Assembly: GCF_000715075.1 (NCBI RefSeq)
Contig: NC_134094.1
Span: forward strand, 81,235,120 to 81,299,119
Source of the DNA: Nicotiana tabacum
Taxonomy: Eukaryota; Streptophyta; Magnoliopsida; Solanales; Solanaceae
Direction of reading: 5' to 3'
DNA: 64,000 nt
The position numbers and the translations under genes are program-made. Position 1 is the first letter of the stretch. Every line of letters begins with the position of its first letter. The notes under the pieces were generated by a model. The model had not been told where the DNA came from. It did not search any database and saw nothing but the letters and a program-made list of their open reading frames with translations. This document shows, piece after piece, positions 1-14,203 of this stretch.

Positions 1-3000
1 GTACCACATAACTCAGATACTCAAAAACAGTAGCTGCTCAAAATAACCCAATACCGGTAATAGACCTCATATCAAACACAACCTCGCTCTAAAACCTACG
101 TACACTGCCGATGATGAAAGAAACATGTAGAATTCATAACTATTCATCAGATCAACCAGTCATGGAACTCTCTCTCATTCGACAAGAACTATAGCCAATT
201 CTTACCCGACTTTCGATATTATCCTTCCAAACATGCTGTAATCAAATCCGATAGTATCCATCCTAGGTCCAATGACCTCATCTCATCAAACATGACCACT
301 CTAGTGACATGACACATCAATACAATCTACAGCCACAACCCATGCAATTCGTGCACCAAATAGCAACATTCCAAATGTACTTAATCACGAACATGACTCA
401 AACAAGACAACCATCCCACAAGCTCGACGCATGCCACCCCAACGCAATGCTAGGAACCCATAACACTATAGAACCATAACACACCAATCTAACACAAAAG
501 ATAATATCTCAACATAACTCTTCCTCCATGCGCGACCCCATCCAAATACTGATCCATATGAAATACCTCAGCCACCATGCTCAAAATCAATGACACGCGC
601 AATCCGACATCGAGTACTTAGAGTGCATTACCATAACCATGTAGAAGAAAATGACAAAATGCCACACAAACCCGAAGGAACATAACCAATGCGCAATCAA
701 TCATGCAATACCCAACTACTCATCTCGCTCAAATTTCGCTATAAGACCACTACAGAACCGCAACATGTATGCCTAAAACCAATGAATCACAACTCCTCGT
801 AGAATAGAAGAGTAACTCACAGAAAATTCCAGAACACGAATAAGCTTAACAACCGAATAACACATCCTTCAACAATAGCAGTATGGAGCCAACCAATCCG
901 GCTCAGTGTAGAATACACACCCTAATTGGGCCTACCAATGGACCCCCAAATCAACTCCGGGCACCCACACGTGGATAAATAACCCTCTGAAAGCCCATAA
1001 TGACTGAATCGTAACACATACTATCATCTAGCTAGCTTTGGCCATGACTTCACAGTCCACAACCATGAAACAACCTGCTCTTGAGAACTCCCAGTCTACA
1101 AATCCATAGAACACATGAATCACCATGTCTGATCCCAACTCCACCGCCAGAATGTCTAACACCCCTCATACACAATTATCCCACGAGGAATACTTCTAAA
1201 ATTCTTCCGTGCCACCTAGAAAAATTTGAATATCATCAGTCGATCAACCAGGAGAGTACCGCAATACCAATGAAGTATCCATAAATCAAAACACATTTCC
1301 CCTTCTGAAATGTATACTCTCATCAGGCCATATCGATTATTAATATCATTTACCTTGTCATCTGAAACCGTCCATGATGCCTACGAATTTATGTCCTTCC
1401 CTTCAAAATTGAACTGTGACCTTGCACATGCAAATCTCAATCCCACACAACACACCACGTCTACCATGCCATCCTGTGAAGAGTACAAGAATCTCATAAT
1501 TAACTCTGAGTCACAAGCAGAATACATACCCGGTCAGTCGAAAACCTTCCATTTGATCTCATCTCGGAGAAAATTCCAATACGCACATATTCCTCACGCC
1601 GGTAAGGAATATACCCCTCGAGCCATGGTAAAAACCATTGAGAACTCTTCGAAACCCATTTGCACACAACCACGCTATCAGAACTGAATCTCTCTAACTC
1701 AACCCAGCCATGCAGGTCGCCAAAACCCAAGAGCATGCCACAAAACACTTGTGGAGACTAGCCACATCATAAGTTCCCAAAGAACCGATTATATTAGTTA
1801 CTGTGCTGATCCAAACTACTACCACACTATCCTATTTCTCCTAGTCCTTTCCAAATTGCCTTCAAACTGATACTTCTCCTTGCTGGAACACTACGACCCT
1901 TAAACACAATTCACCACAAAAGAGACCCTAGTATAGAACCACAACGCCCTAAGGCCCATAAACCGCTGACTTCTCTCTTAAGCACCCCAAAGCACCACAA
2001 CTGAGACATCCACTCCGAAAGATCTTATATGAATTTAAAATTGTTCCTCTTCCCTTTTTCTTATACTAAAATGTAGAATCCTTAGTCATACAGAATTACC
2101 GCAAGTCTCGACACCATCCAATGTAACTCTCAGTTTCTAGCCATATACACATCTTGAAAATTCCAAATCGCTACTTATAAATCTTGAATCTATTAGAACC
2201 ATTCTCGAGAGTCATCCACTCTACTCAAATCTCAATTAAACCAACCAAACGGACCGAACGACCTGTGCCCCATTAGCACACCAACACCCAAGGGAGTAAA
2301 GAGTAACCCACACTCCTAAGCAACTGAGCAAATTCCTACTCCATGTACACTACATGCTTTGCGAATGACCACTCAATTATTTCATAATTCCCATATACCC
2401 ATAGAGTGTAATACAACCCGTATCCAGAAATTCCCTTACCCGAGTCATCCTCGACCTCGACCTCTGCAAGTCATAACTGATTCACCAGTATACCTCAAAT
2501 CGAAAATAATACAACACATAATCGTGGAATCAACTTATCGATAGCAGACTCCCCCACTTGGCTCAAAGCCATGGAATAAAACATCTGACTACTTACAATA
2601 ACCATACCCCATTACTACCATGATACCACAGTGAGATTCTATTAAATTCTTCATTCGTTTATGCAGCACAAACCATCTAGTACTTCAAATCATCTGCAGA
2701 TCTCGCGTTCATCCTTGTGACGGTTAAGCTAACTTCCATAAGCGATCCAAACTCAAATTGCAAGATATATCATTCACTGGTAAAAGAGAACTCTCTACCA
2801 AATATCATAAGGACCACACAACCTCAGGACACCTCGCAGGAGATAACCTACCTGCTCTGCCTCAAACTGACATCTCTCTATACCCTTCCACAGTCACGAC
2901 TACTACGCAATCACTTAATCTTCTTGATTTTGAACTCATCAACAAGACATGAGAATCTACTTCATTCCACAACTAAACAACATGAGAGATCCCTCAACAC

Positions 3001-3574
3001 ACCCATATCTCGACACCATATGCCAAATCAAGACAGAAATCAAACACCCCATAGTCCTTGATACCTCTCAAGTAAACTCTTCTCGTCACATTCGAATGAC
3101 CCAAACACATCTCGCAGTCACATCATACTCACCACATAGCCATTTCATCGCTCATCGAGCCACAAATTCCTCTCGTAGGGACATTACCGGACATATGTGT
3201 CCAAATATACAAGTTACCATTGAAGCTACCGAGCTCAAGCTGCGGTCTAACCATGGCCTCAAGTCCTCCAGACTGACCCATCACCAAAACACATAATACA
3301 CATCTCGAACCTCGTTCATAGAATCCCAAGCCGATGATGCACAACTGATACTGAGCGCTCATGTGCACATACGAATGTGTGGAAGGAATTCAAAGAATTA
3401 TGCTTCAAGTTGAATCAATACCGCACGATAAGGAAAGAAAGATGGGAAGTATATCCTAAATTTCCTGTAGCCTCTCGAAGATAGGTATGGACGTCATCAT
3501 ACCGATCCGCAAGACTCTACTAGACACTTGCTAATGACTTGTAGAACCTATGAACCTAGAGCTTTGATAACACC
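1..3574 (-). mobile_element. Internal noncoding region of non-autonomous LTR element (copy A), partial
   Basis: AC-rich sequence with no protease, RT, RNase H or integrase in any frame; the longest ORFs are about 125 codons with no recognisable domain. It is collinear with 37025-40717 (copy B): positions 60-150 match about 37025-37110, 2200-2220 match about 39172-39190, and 3450-3530 match about 40660-40710. It ends at a primer-binding-site remnant next to an LTR, which makes it the 5' part of a minus-strand element read from high to low coordinates. I infer a LARD-like (large retrotransposon derivative) internal domain. The 3' LTR lies outside the window to the left. Confidence 0.72.
3560..3574 (-). 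other. Degenerate primer-binding site of copy A
   Basis: On the plus strand this reads AGCTTTGATAACACC. The intact form in copy C (59926-59940) is GCTCTGATACCAACT, the complement of TGGTATCAGAGC, which pairs with the initiator Met tRNA 3' end. It is directly followed by the LTR start TGTCACGACC, which fixes the element on the minus strand. Confidence 0.7.
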
Positions 3575-4509
3575 TGTCACGACCCAAAATCCGACTAGTC
3601 GTGATGGAACCTAACCCAACCCGCTAGGTAAGGCAATTATCAAATATCTAATTCCAATAACAATTATTAAAGCAATTTAAGTAAAGAAATTATCTGAATC
3701 TTATATATTCCCCAAGAACTGGTAGTACAAATCATGAGCTTCTAAGAATAGAGTTTACAAAGCGAAAATGAAATAAATACATAGTCTATTTGAATAGTAC
3801 ATAAACAGAGTTTTACAAATCTAAAGCTACCACGAACAAGAGGCAGCTACAGCCGGGATGCAGATACATCTTCAATCCATCTCCCATCAAACACAGCAAC
3901 ATCAACAACCAACATCTGCACGCAAGGTGCAAAAGTATAGTATGAGTAGAATCGACCCCATGTACTCAATAAGTAACAAACCAAACCTTAGGTTGAAAGT
4001 ATTGATGAGCTAACAGAAAGGTCGGGTCCAACACCAATATTCCACAACAGTTCACAACAGCATAGTACGATAACAAAGAAGAATCTCAGAAATAAAAGGC
4101 TCAGTTCGTTCACAGTTCCAGAAAAAAATAGGCATTTCTTTTCAAGTATCTCAGTGAAAATCCAAATCTTTTACTGAAAAGCCAATATATGAGTAAGTTC
4201 AAAAAAATGTGATTTTTCCCAAAAACTCCTTTTAACAAATAGTAAGATGTTTCATTTTCAGATAGCATGAGGAAGGTACTTCTCTATGCCTATATGTCAA
4301 GATACAGGTAAAATTATAAATGTCCCCAAACTGGGTAGCAGAAGGAAATGCACCTCTATGCATGTATCTCAAGTACGCATGTCAAATGAAATGCATCCCG
4401 ATGATGATCTCATGTACTCACTCTCTCAGAGTGCTCAATCTCATTGCCTCACATTCTCTATCACTATGCTCAGCTCACTCAATCACTTAGCGCTGTACAA
4501 TACCTGCTG

Positions 4510-4761
4510 TAGCGTGCAGCCTGATCCCGGTTTATAGTTGACTGCGCTCACTGGGGGGTGTGCAGAATCCGGAGGGGCTCCTTTCATCCCAAGCGCTATA
4601 TCGCTGTGGCGTGTTGCCCGACCCAATCATATATGTAGCCATAAAGCTCATTGCGGCGTGCAATCCGATCCACAGAATGTAATCAATATATCGCTACGAC
4701 GTGCAGCCCAATCCCATAAAATGTAATCAATATAACATGCAACGACGTACAGCCCGATCCA
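4510..4761 (-). repeat. U3 tandem array, GATCGGGTTGCACGCCGC family, ~5 degenerate units
   Basis: Units near 4510, 4602, 4650, 4692 and 4740 each read roughly GCGGCGTGCAACCCGATCC on the plus strand, spaced about 45-90 bp. The core GTTGC-ACGCC-GCAAC can fold as a short hairpin. Related arrays occur at 7040-7110, 19519-19725, 31549-31752, 37460-37535 and 52216-52385. Confidence 0.75.
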
Positions 4762-5788
4762 AACATATCACTCTCACTTAGGCCCTCGGCCTCACTCAGT
4801 CATCAATCTCTCCTGTCTCTCTCACAGACTCACAATATCATGAAACTAGCCCGACAATAATGATATGATGTATCAATAAATAACTGAGACTGAGATATGA
4901 TATGAATGCATGAGTATGACTGAGTACGAAATATCAGTGAAATCAGTGAGATGAAAGTAAGAAACGACCACTATGGGTCCAAACAATATCGACATAATGC
5001 CCAAACATGATATCTAGCATGATTGACAACTTAAATAATTTATTACATGGTGAAAACACAGATATCAACACAGTAGGGCCACTATACAGAGCCACGGAAA
5101 AAACAGAGTCCCAATTCACATGGTGCATGCCCACACGCCTGTCACCTAGCATGGGCGTCACCTCAATACCGATCACATAACACGTATTTCGGGGTTTCAT
5201 ACCTTCAGCACTAAGATTAGAAGAGTTACTTACCTCGAACAAACCAATACCAATGCTGAGCAAGCCAAGCGATGCTCCAAAGATACCATCAGGCGCGTTT
5301 CGACCTCCTAACGGCTCGAAACTAACTAAAAACAACTCAAATACATCAAACAATGCTAAAGGAACCTATCCCGATCGAAAACGATCAAATCTTGAATCAA
5401 AAGCCCAAAACCGGCCAAAATCCCAACCCGGGCCCGCACTTCAGAACCCGATAAAATTTATAAAATTCAACAACCCATTCAATTATGAGTCCAACTATAC
5501 TAGTTTTACTCAAATCCGACCCCAATTCGATGTTCAAAACTCAAAAATTCATATTATGAAACTTTAGGCCAAACCCCCCAATTTTCTCTTTAAAATTCAC
5601 AATCCCATTACCAAAAACGAAGATAGATTCATGAAATATAACCAAAACCGAGTAGAGAACACTTACCCCAATTCATATGATGAAAATTACTTTAAGAATC
5701 GCTTGAATCCGAGCTCCATAGCTCCCAAAATGTAAAAATGTCTGAAACCTTCAAAATAGAGTACTATATACACTGCCCATACGTCCTC

Positions 5789-6125
5789 TTTCGCGAACGC
5801 GGGAAAACCATCGCGTTCGCGATGAATAAAACTCACACTACCACAAAAGACTCTATGCGTTCGCGATGCACCCCACGCGAACGTGACGAACACTGCTGCC
5901 AAAGCTTCGCGAACGCAGCTAACCTTACACGATCATAGAGAAGAACGCTCAAATTCTCGGCTGCCAACCTCAACACTTCGCGAACGCGATCCTCCATACG
6001 TGAACGCGAAGAGGACTTGCTCCAACTTACGCGAATGCGGAACATACTTCGCGATCGCGAAGAACAATTTGCTACTGCCATCAAAATACACTACGCGTTC
6101 GCGACACTTGCCACGGGAACACGTT
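5789..6125 (-). promoter_or_regulatory. CpG palindrome box in LTR A
   Basis: Dense, irregularly spaced copies of TTCGCGAACGCG- and GCGATCGCG-type short palindromes in an otherwise AT-rich LTR. It lies about 700-1040 bp from the LTR 5' end and just upstream of a TATA-like sequence. Its function is unknown; the position is shared with the other LTRs in this window. Confidence 0.6.
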
Positions 6126-6831
6126 GAAGAATTGAGACACCAGAAAAACATCAGAACATAGCAGTACCAAAATGAAGAAAATGATCCAAAATCAATCCGA
6201 AACACGCCCGAGCCCCTAGGGACCCCGTCCAAACATACCAACAAGTCCCATAACATAACACGGACCTACTCGTGGCCTCAAAATACAACTAACAACATCG
6301 GAACGATGAATCACACCTAAATTCGAATTCAATGAACTTTGAAACTTCAACTTCCACAACCGATGACGAAACCTTTCAAATTATGTCCGATTGAACTCAA
6401 ATTTTGCACACAAGTCACATTCGACATTATGGACCTGCTCCAACTTCCGGAATCGGAATCCGACCCCGATATCAAAAAGTTCAATCCCTGTCAAACTTTC
6501 CAAATTTCTAACTTTTGCCATTTCAAGCCAAAATCAAGCACGGACCTCCATATCGCAATCCGGACGTGTTCCTAAGTCCAAAATCACCCAAGGGAGCTAA
6601 AGGAACCATCAAAATTCTAATCCAAAGTCAAATGCTAAAAAGTCAAACTTGGTCAATTCTTTCGAATTTAAAGCTCCCTAGTTGAGAATCATTCTTCTAA
6701 ATCAGTCCCGAATAACCTGAAAATCAAAATCGACGATTTACACAAGTCAAAATACATCATACGGAGCTACTCACGGCTGTAAACTACCGAGCAAAGTGCA
6801 AATGCTCAAAATGACCGGTCGGGTCGTTATA

Positions 6832-7335
6832 TCATGACACATGTAATGCCACACAATGATAAACTCATATACCACTACTCTCGGAGTATTCAACCTCAAT
6901 CAACACACTCAATCACTCAACACTCCCTATCACTCAACACTTTCTATCACTCAGCACTCAATGGTACTTGTGCTCACTACTAGTATGTCAGACTCCGGAG
7001 GGGCGGATCCTGCCCAAGCACTAATATAAACCAACATGGTATGCTGCGGCGTGCAACCCGATCCCATAATGAATCAATAAAGCTTGCTGCGGCGTGCAAC
7101 CCGATCCCATAAATATCACTCACAATCAGGTCCACGGCCTCACTCAGTCATCAATCTCTCCAGTATCTCGGGCTCACAAATCTCATGCCAATCAGCCCAA
7201 ACAATGATAATATGATGTAACAATAAATGGAAACAGAGTCTGAGATATGATATACAAATGATGAATGTCGCTGAGTACATAATTGCAATTTAAGCAAATA
7301 ACTCAACAACAGAAATGATCTCAGTGGGTCCCAAC
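6832..7335 (-). mobile_element. Fragment of older minus LTR (LTR D), first part
   Basis: Homologous to about 4370-4975 of LTR A: it has the same CTCGGAGTATTCAACC-like stretch, the TCCGGAGGGGC segment and two GCGGCGTGCAACCCGATCCC units (7050 and 7084). The beginning of this LTR is missing because copy A inserted here. It resumes at 12375 after the Ogre-like LTR. Confidence 0.72.
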
Positions 7336-10300
7336 TGTTGCACCCTATTTTGCACTAGTCAAGACATGATTCAACTTGTGATTTCTCTGTTGTTGATGAA
7401 AGAGCGTCACCACCTAATATTTAAAGGTACACTAGGGTACATATTTGATTACTAAGTTACATTTTTTTACTGGTCTGCTAACCGGTGATATTATGGGTAA
7501 GGGTTCTTGTTCTTCAAAGGGGAAGGTGTTAGGCACCCCTTAAAATCTACCTGAGGTATCTCTATAGGATTTAGACTAATTTTAAGGGATCAGTTATTTA
7601 TACTATGCTTAATTACCATTAAAAGTGCGGTTTACTATATATATCTAAGGGAGGGTATCTAAAATTGATGTAAGACTTTAAGAGGGATTGTGAATTTATG
7701 AAAGAGTTTAGAGATAGGTTAAAAGATTTCTGAAAGTAGTCCATATTTTATAAGGTTTGCAAAAATAGGTTAAGTTATGGAAGCAGTTGATTTAAGGAAT
7801 GGATGTTTATATAACTCTTAAAGATGTTTGTAAGAAGGTGAACCTAAATGCACCTTGATTCTAAAATCTGAAGAGAGGCCGTCTTTTAAAAATCTATTTT
7901 TTGGGCAATAGTGCTTCACTGTTTTATAAAAATCTGATTTGCCCCTTGTTAGTAAAATCGACTATTCTTTTCTAATCTTCCTTTCTGAAACGGGGGCGCT
8001 GTTTTGATTAAGTTCTGGGCATAAAAAATCTTTAAGAAAAAGCAAGTGAGCGAGATCATGGTGATGGCATGAATAAATTATAACTAGCTAAGTGAAGATT
8101 AATTACTAACTAATCCCCTTTAATTCCTATATTATTTAAAGCTTGCCTATGTTTCATGTGATATTAAAGCATGAAGGTAAAGTACATGATCTAATATATG
8201 AGTGCTAAATACATGATAACAATATACGATAAAATGACAAGGGCAGTAGGTGAAAGTAATGAAGCAGCAAACTAGATTATGGAAGCAATGAATAGTAACG
8301 AAGGAGGTGAGGAAAACAAAACTGGGCTCTAGTGGTTGGCCCTCAAGAAGGTAGGCCTAGCAATTGAAAGATATAACTATAGCTGACTGGACCCTCCAGA
8401 AAATGCAACAAGGCTGGTTTGGGCCTGAGTTCTTTAGGAACTCAACAGACCTAACTGTGTACATGCCCAAAATAGAAAGAAGGTCATTAGATGTATATTC
8501 CATTTTTTCAGCATATTCAGACATGTATGACATGTATATAGACAAACGAGTGGAACAAGTAATTATCAATATTTTAATACTATGAGAAATTATATTAATG
8601 TGGTAGTTATACACGGCAAATAATTTACATTAAAAACCTTTCGTTGTCATTAAACATTAAACCCCTAAAGGAACAAATGTGTCAATGAATTAAGGGCTAA
8701 GGAGGAAGTTCTAGTCAAGATCAATGCTCCCTTTGAATCCCCCGACACTTCAAAGTTCCCAAGGGACTCAAGGCTCTGGGCAATGCTTGTTCTGGGGAGG
8801 GCAGCCCAACCTAGAGTTAAACTCCACTCTCAAATACCCCTAAACACTAGCAACATATTTTTCTTATAGGTTTAAATGCCAATGAAGCCCTTTCAATGTA
8901 AACTAAATGATGTAGCATTACTTACCACAAAAATGTACTTTCCTTCCTAACATAAGAACACATAGTCTACATTTGATACCAAATAAAAGAATACATATCA
9001 AGTGAATTTAAAGGTCTGACTTTAGAACACACATAAGAGAGGAGCAAAAACATCACAAGCATACTGTAAAGGTCTGAACATTAGGGAAGAGCACACTCAA
9101 AGGAAAGTCAAGCTATACATAGTTCATATATGCAACAATACAAACGATACAAATGTTCTTGTCTTTGGCAAATCAACTGCGAACTGATTGGTTTGCTTGT
9201 AGCATATTCATGGGTTGATGATACTACTTAGCACTTTAAGGGTCCTCAACAAAGATTCAGACAAAACAGTTATGGCTGGCCACCTTTACAGAAGATATTA
9301 GAAACAGGATTGAACTTCCAATATGACTACAAATTCACAGATTTGAACATGGAATCCCTAAGGGTTCAATAGAGTTATATCTCTAACAGTATTAACTTTA
9401 GCAAGTCATCATGTTCAGAAAGTATCAACAAAGTACCTTATAAGGTTTAAGGATCAGGTTTAGTTTTAAATTAACAATAGGGAAAGGATTTGTGTGGTTC
9501 AGGTCAGAGCATGAAATCAGGAATCAAACAGGAACATATAGTATTTAGTTAGTTATACATATGTAGTGCAAATGAGGATATGACTTCATATAGACAGGGG
9601 AGCTTTGCACATTGTAGGATCTAGTTAAACATGTCACGAGGAGAGGGAATTACAGATAAAGGAAAGCATTGTATTAAAGCAAGTTTAACTTAGGCATAAG
9701 TCTAGTTTAGTATCTAAATGTGAAGTAGTCATGCTTCAGCTTTTAAAAGTTATCACTTGATTAATATGGAATAACTAAGTCCTACTATTTATGGAAGATG
9801 ACTTAATGATAGATGCATGTAAGCTTCACAAAAACCAACAATAGTTGAAAGAGATTAAAGACAAGGAAGTACTATACCAAGTAGGTTTTGAATGAAACAT
9901 GCAATTGAAGGTTTTAACTAAATATGAAACAGCCAAACAACCACCAGTCAACTATAATAAAACATGATCATGACTTGTTTATAAAGGAGGGATAACTTAA
10001 TCCTAACAGGATGTGTACAGTAGGGCTATTGGTATTCATTAAAAGAAGAAAGTTCAATTCAAACAAGACTAGGTCAATAGATGCAACCAATAACTAGATG
10101 AGATCATGAGAATGTCATAGTGACAACCCAGAAGCTGCTTTCAAAGTTAACAAACACAAGTATAGAGAAGAAAAGCACCTATGCACTTAGATTTGCTTGT
10201 TTATGGTAGATGATATGAACTTAGGAACCTTCAGATTCATCTTAGTTATGATTATCAGACAATAAGCTCAACCACAAGACTAGCAAAATACATAGAAGCA

Positions 10301-12374
10301 ACATATAAAGGTAAATATCACCACAGAATCATCAATGGAAGGCTATGGAGTTTATGTGAACATGAACAATCATTCAAGACACATTATGACTTAAACATGT
10401 AGACTCTTGGAACTCAAAAATGAAAATCATCAAGAATCACTTAATAGCATGATCAATCATCAATCAAAGACTCAAAAGGCATGACAAATAATAAAGAGAA
10501 GATAATATACTATCCGAACATAAGCATTCTCATACTAATTACAAACACCATAAACTATTGTAATTCAAAGAAGATAACTAACACATTTATAACATTCAAA
10601 GGAGATGAGCAAAAGATAGATATGAGGGATGTACTGACCTTTTTGAGGGTAGCAGCCAAAACAAAGAATCTATTAGTTGCTTAAGACCCAAAAACTTCAG
10701 GTTCGAAGCAACGACAATACTCAGAAAACGAAAAAGAAATGAAACAGTAAGGAACCCTAGCCTTTTGAACTCAAAATTGCTCTTAAGTGATTGTGTAGAT
10801 GATTTTAGTGTTAGGTTGTCGTATTGGTAAGAACATTAAAGAGCTCTATTTATAGTGCCATTTAAGGCTCTTAGGGTTTCAGATTCAAATTAATAGTGGA
10901 GAGTGACACATGGTAGGTGATGATAGCAAACCGAGTGGAACAAAAATCAAAAGACATAGGGGAATTCATGATAATTTTTACATGAGTGGAGAACAGTTGA
11001 CCACTAAAGGCAAAGAACCAACGGACAAATCCTAAAACATACAGGTCACTGCGTTTGACCTCTGGGTATAGAATATTCATGATGAAACTTTGAATTGTGC
11101 ACATGCATGCTCCGTTTTAGTAGAGTGAGTGGAGAAACTAGATGAAATGGAAGTTCATCAATTAGGTCTAGGGTTTTGAATTGAGGTTTTTGAATTATAA
11201 CAATGAGAATAGAAACTGGGATCACTAGCTTCATCTTCTAGGGACAAAGGATATAAATCTGCAAGTTGATTTAAAAGAACAAATGAATGGCGTTTCGACC
11301 TCATGAGCTATGTCTAATATCTTAGATTTGGAGAGCAAAAAGGTGAAACTAGCGGGATTTGTGGGGATGGAGAGATAGAAAGTACGAATATCTAGTTGAT
11401 TTGAAGCCTTGCACGAATTTGTGCAAGGTTTCTTTGCTGCCCATGTCAGTGAGGTTGAGAAAAGGGAAATAAGGGCGGCGGGGTCAGAGCGGAAATAATT
11501 TAGGGTTAGGGGATTGGGCGTTGATCTCTGAGGGTTAAAGGCGAGAGACGAAACGGGAGCCGCTGGATCTTTTGATCAACGACTCCGATTATTTGGTGAT
11601 TGAATTTTTTTTAAGTCGAAAAATCGGGGGCCGCTAGATCAGAAAAATTTGGATGGTTGAGATTAAGTCTCTGGGGGATGGGTATTTAGATTAAAAGGAA
11701 AGTCAGGTAATAAATATGGGCTGCCGATTAAATGGATCGACGACTCAGATGCGTTTGTGCTTGTTATGTGAGTGATGAGGAAGGGTGACATGGCGTGTTG
11801 TGATTGGTGCGAATAAGGTGGCTTGGATCGCCATAGTGAAAAGAGATGGGTGTTTGGGTCGGGTAATTTCGGATTGGTCTTGAGAAATTGGGCCAAAAAT
11901 GATTTTAAAAAATGGCCATTTTGTCTTTGGCTTGAGAATTGCAATTGTGTTCCTTTTGTCTTTTAACCTCTTTGAATTTAATATAAATAACCTTACCAAT
12001 TTTCAATAAAATATGGTAAAATTATAATTATCTAATTAACCACTTGTAAAATACTTGTTTTTCCTAAATTACAACACTAATTTCGAATTTCACATAATAA
12101 TCTAATTAACTAGAAATTAAAGAGTAATTTATCAAATTAATTATAGAACCTATGTAATGTATATATATAAGAATTATTTTAATAATCTTAAAAATAGTAA
12201 ATATATTTGTAATTACATAATGTTAATGCTACACGATTAATTTGAAAAATAATACTTGGTTAATTTGTAAAAATAGATATTTGTTACTAGAAAATACTTT
12301 AAAAATATTTATTATAAATTATTAAGCAAAAATAAATTAATTCAAAAAGGGAGGGTCAAAATTGGCTATCAACA
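7336..12374 (+). mobile_element. Ogre/Tat-like solo LTR, 5.04 kb
   Basis: Begins TGTTGCACCC and ends CAACA (12370-12374), giving a TGTTG/CAACA terminal inverted repeat. Flanking five-base sequences are CCAAC (7331-7335) and CTAAC (12375-12379), a target duplication with one mismatch. The host LTR can be followed on both sides. The motif GGGGAAGGTGTTAGGCACCC at 7519-7538 is, from memory, typical of Ogre LTRs, and a ~5 kb length fits that family. A possible TATA region, CTCTATTTATAG, lies near 10843-10854. No coding domain, primer-binding site or polypurine tract is present, so I call it a solo LTR. Confidence 0.62.
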
Positions 12375-14203
12375 CTAACACTACCAACATATAGCATAAA
12401 CATGATTTCTAACATGGATCACAGCTCAATTTCTCTAATACATGGAGATTACATGAATAACAACAAGATTGGATAACTACATAGTTCCACGGAAACAACT
12501 GACTCACAATTACCACGGTGCACGCCCACACGCCCGTCACCTAGCATGTGCGTCACCTCAATACCAACCACATAACACATATTTAAGGGATTCATACCCT
12601 CAGAACCAAGTTTATAAGTGTTACTTAACTCAAATCGTGCAAATCCCTACTCCAACAAGCCTTTGCTTCGCGAATCTGCCTCCGAACGACTCGAATCTAG
12701 CCACAAACAACTTAATACAATTAATACAAGCTATAGGAATCAATTCCATATGATAAAGTTAGGTTCTTTAACAAAAGTCAACCCAAAACGTCAACTCCGG
12801 GCTAACGTCTCGGGATCCAACAAAATTTACAAAAACCGAACACACATTCCATAACCAGTCCAACCATACCAAAATCATCTAATTCTGACAATAAAATCGA
12901 CCCTCAGTTCATCAAATCTTACTCTCCAATACATGGGTAAAAAACACCTAAATTCCAACTTAGATTCATGATAATTAGGTGAAATAATCAATGGATATTC
13001 AAAATACATGGATAAAAGTGATCAAAATTCACTTACCTATTCAATCTAGGTGAAAACCTCTTCAAAAATTGCCTAAGTACACACCCCAAAACTCTAAAAA
13101 ATGATAAGAAGACTCAAACCCTCGATTTTAAATAACTGCCCAGCCTTTTCACTCATGCAGACTCCCGGCCGCACCTGCGGCTCCGCTTTGTGGAAGAAAG
13201 TTCGCTTCTGTAGAAATCACTTAAGAACCCAACCAGCCGCACATGCGAGACCACTTCTGCGGTCTGGGCTTCGCTCCTGCGCATCCGGGCCTGCAGATTT
13301 CAATCCGCTTCTGCGAGTCCAGCCCCACATATCAAAATCTGCATCTGCGGGGACGCGTCGCATCTGCGGGATCGCAGATGCAGACAAATCCTCGCACCTG
13401 CAACCACTGCCCAACACACACAGGACCGCTCCTATGACCCCATGCTCGCTTCTGCGGGCGCGCACCTACGACCAATTCTTCGCATGTGCGATCGCACCAG
13501 ACCTGAAACTCCTTAGCACTTTCCTCAAGTCCAAACTTCAATCTGATTACATCCGAAATCACACCCGATGTCCCCGGGACCCAATCCAAACATAATAACA
13601 AGTCCTTAAACACGATACGAACTTAGTCGAGGCTTCAAACCACATCAACTAACATCAAAAACATGAATCATAGCTCAATTCAAGCCTATTGAAACTAATG
13701 GATTTCAAACTTCTACAATCGATGCCGAAACCTATCAAATCAACTCTGAATGACCTCAAATTTTGCTCAGAAGTCATAAATGATACAACGGACCTATTCC
13801 AATTTCTGGAACCAAAATCCGACCCCGATAATAACAAAGTCAACTCTAAGTCAAACTTCTCAATTCTCTAAACTTAAACTTTTTCCAACTTTCGCTAATT
13901 CAAGCCTAAACGACCTATGGACCTCCAAATCAATATCCGGACACACTCCTAAGTCCAAAATCACCATACAGAGCTATCAAAACCATCAAAATGCTATTCT
14001 GGAGTCGTTTACACATACGTCAATACACGGTCAACTCTTTCAACTTAGGCCTCCAACCGGGGACTAAGTTTCCTAATTTATTTCGAAACAACCCCGAAAC
14101 CAAACAACCACCCCGGCAAGTCACATACAACAAATGAATAAATAATGGCAATAAATGGGGGAACGGAGCTACAATACTCAAAATGATCGGCCATGGCGTT
14201 ACA
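12375..14203 (-). mobile_element. Older minus LTR (LTR D), second part
   Basis: Continues the LTR interrupted at 7335. It holds the GGTGACG block (complement near 12536), a donor-like GTAAGT (complement of 13031-13036), a TATTTAAAA core-promoter-like sequence (about 13125-13135) and a CpG box (13160-13495). It ends GGCGTTACA at 14203, directly followed by a pyrimidine tract that is the complement of a polypurine tract. It was therefore the 3' LTR of a minus-strand element. Confidence 0.75.
13160..13495 (-). promoter_or_regulatory. CpG palindrome box in LTR D (CGCAGATGCGG dialect)
   Basis: Repeated CTGCGG, CGCTTCTGCGG and CGCATCTGCGGG words in a roughly 330 bp block at about 710-1040 bp from the LTR 5' end. 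It is immediately followed, on the minus strand, by the TATA-like TTATTTAAAA. The position is the same as in LTR A but the palindrome spelling differs. Confidence 0.58.

Larger units (their letters stand above)
3575..6831 (-). mobile_element. 5' LTR of copy A (Ty3/Gypsy, 3.26 kb)
   Basis: Starts TGTCACGACCC at 3575 and ends GGTCGGGTCGTTATA near 6831, a mutated form of the usual CGTTACA. Read on the minus strand it holds, in order, a CpG palindrome box (5789-6125), a TATA-like TATATAGTA (5763-5772), donor-like GTAAGT sites (complement of 5661-5666 and 5228-5233), the GGTGACG block near 5146, a tandem array of ACGCCGC-type units (4510-4761), and a TGCAC/GTGCA hairpin at 3917-3931. It abuts older LTR sequence at 6832, so copy A inserted into that LTR. 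Confidence 0.8.

Noticed and set aside
4943..5353. 136-codon minus-strand ORF
   Set aside because: Inside LTR A in the R/U5 part; no homologous ORF is kept in the other LTRs.
13101..13613. 164-codon plus ORF and overlapping Cys/Arg-rich minus ORFs
   Set aside because: Open because the CpG palindrome box is GC-rich and poor in stop codons; the equivalent boxes at 61699-62111 and 27695-27978 give similar artefact ORFs.
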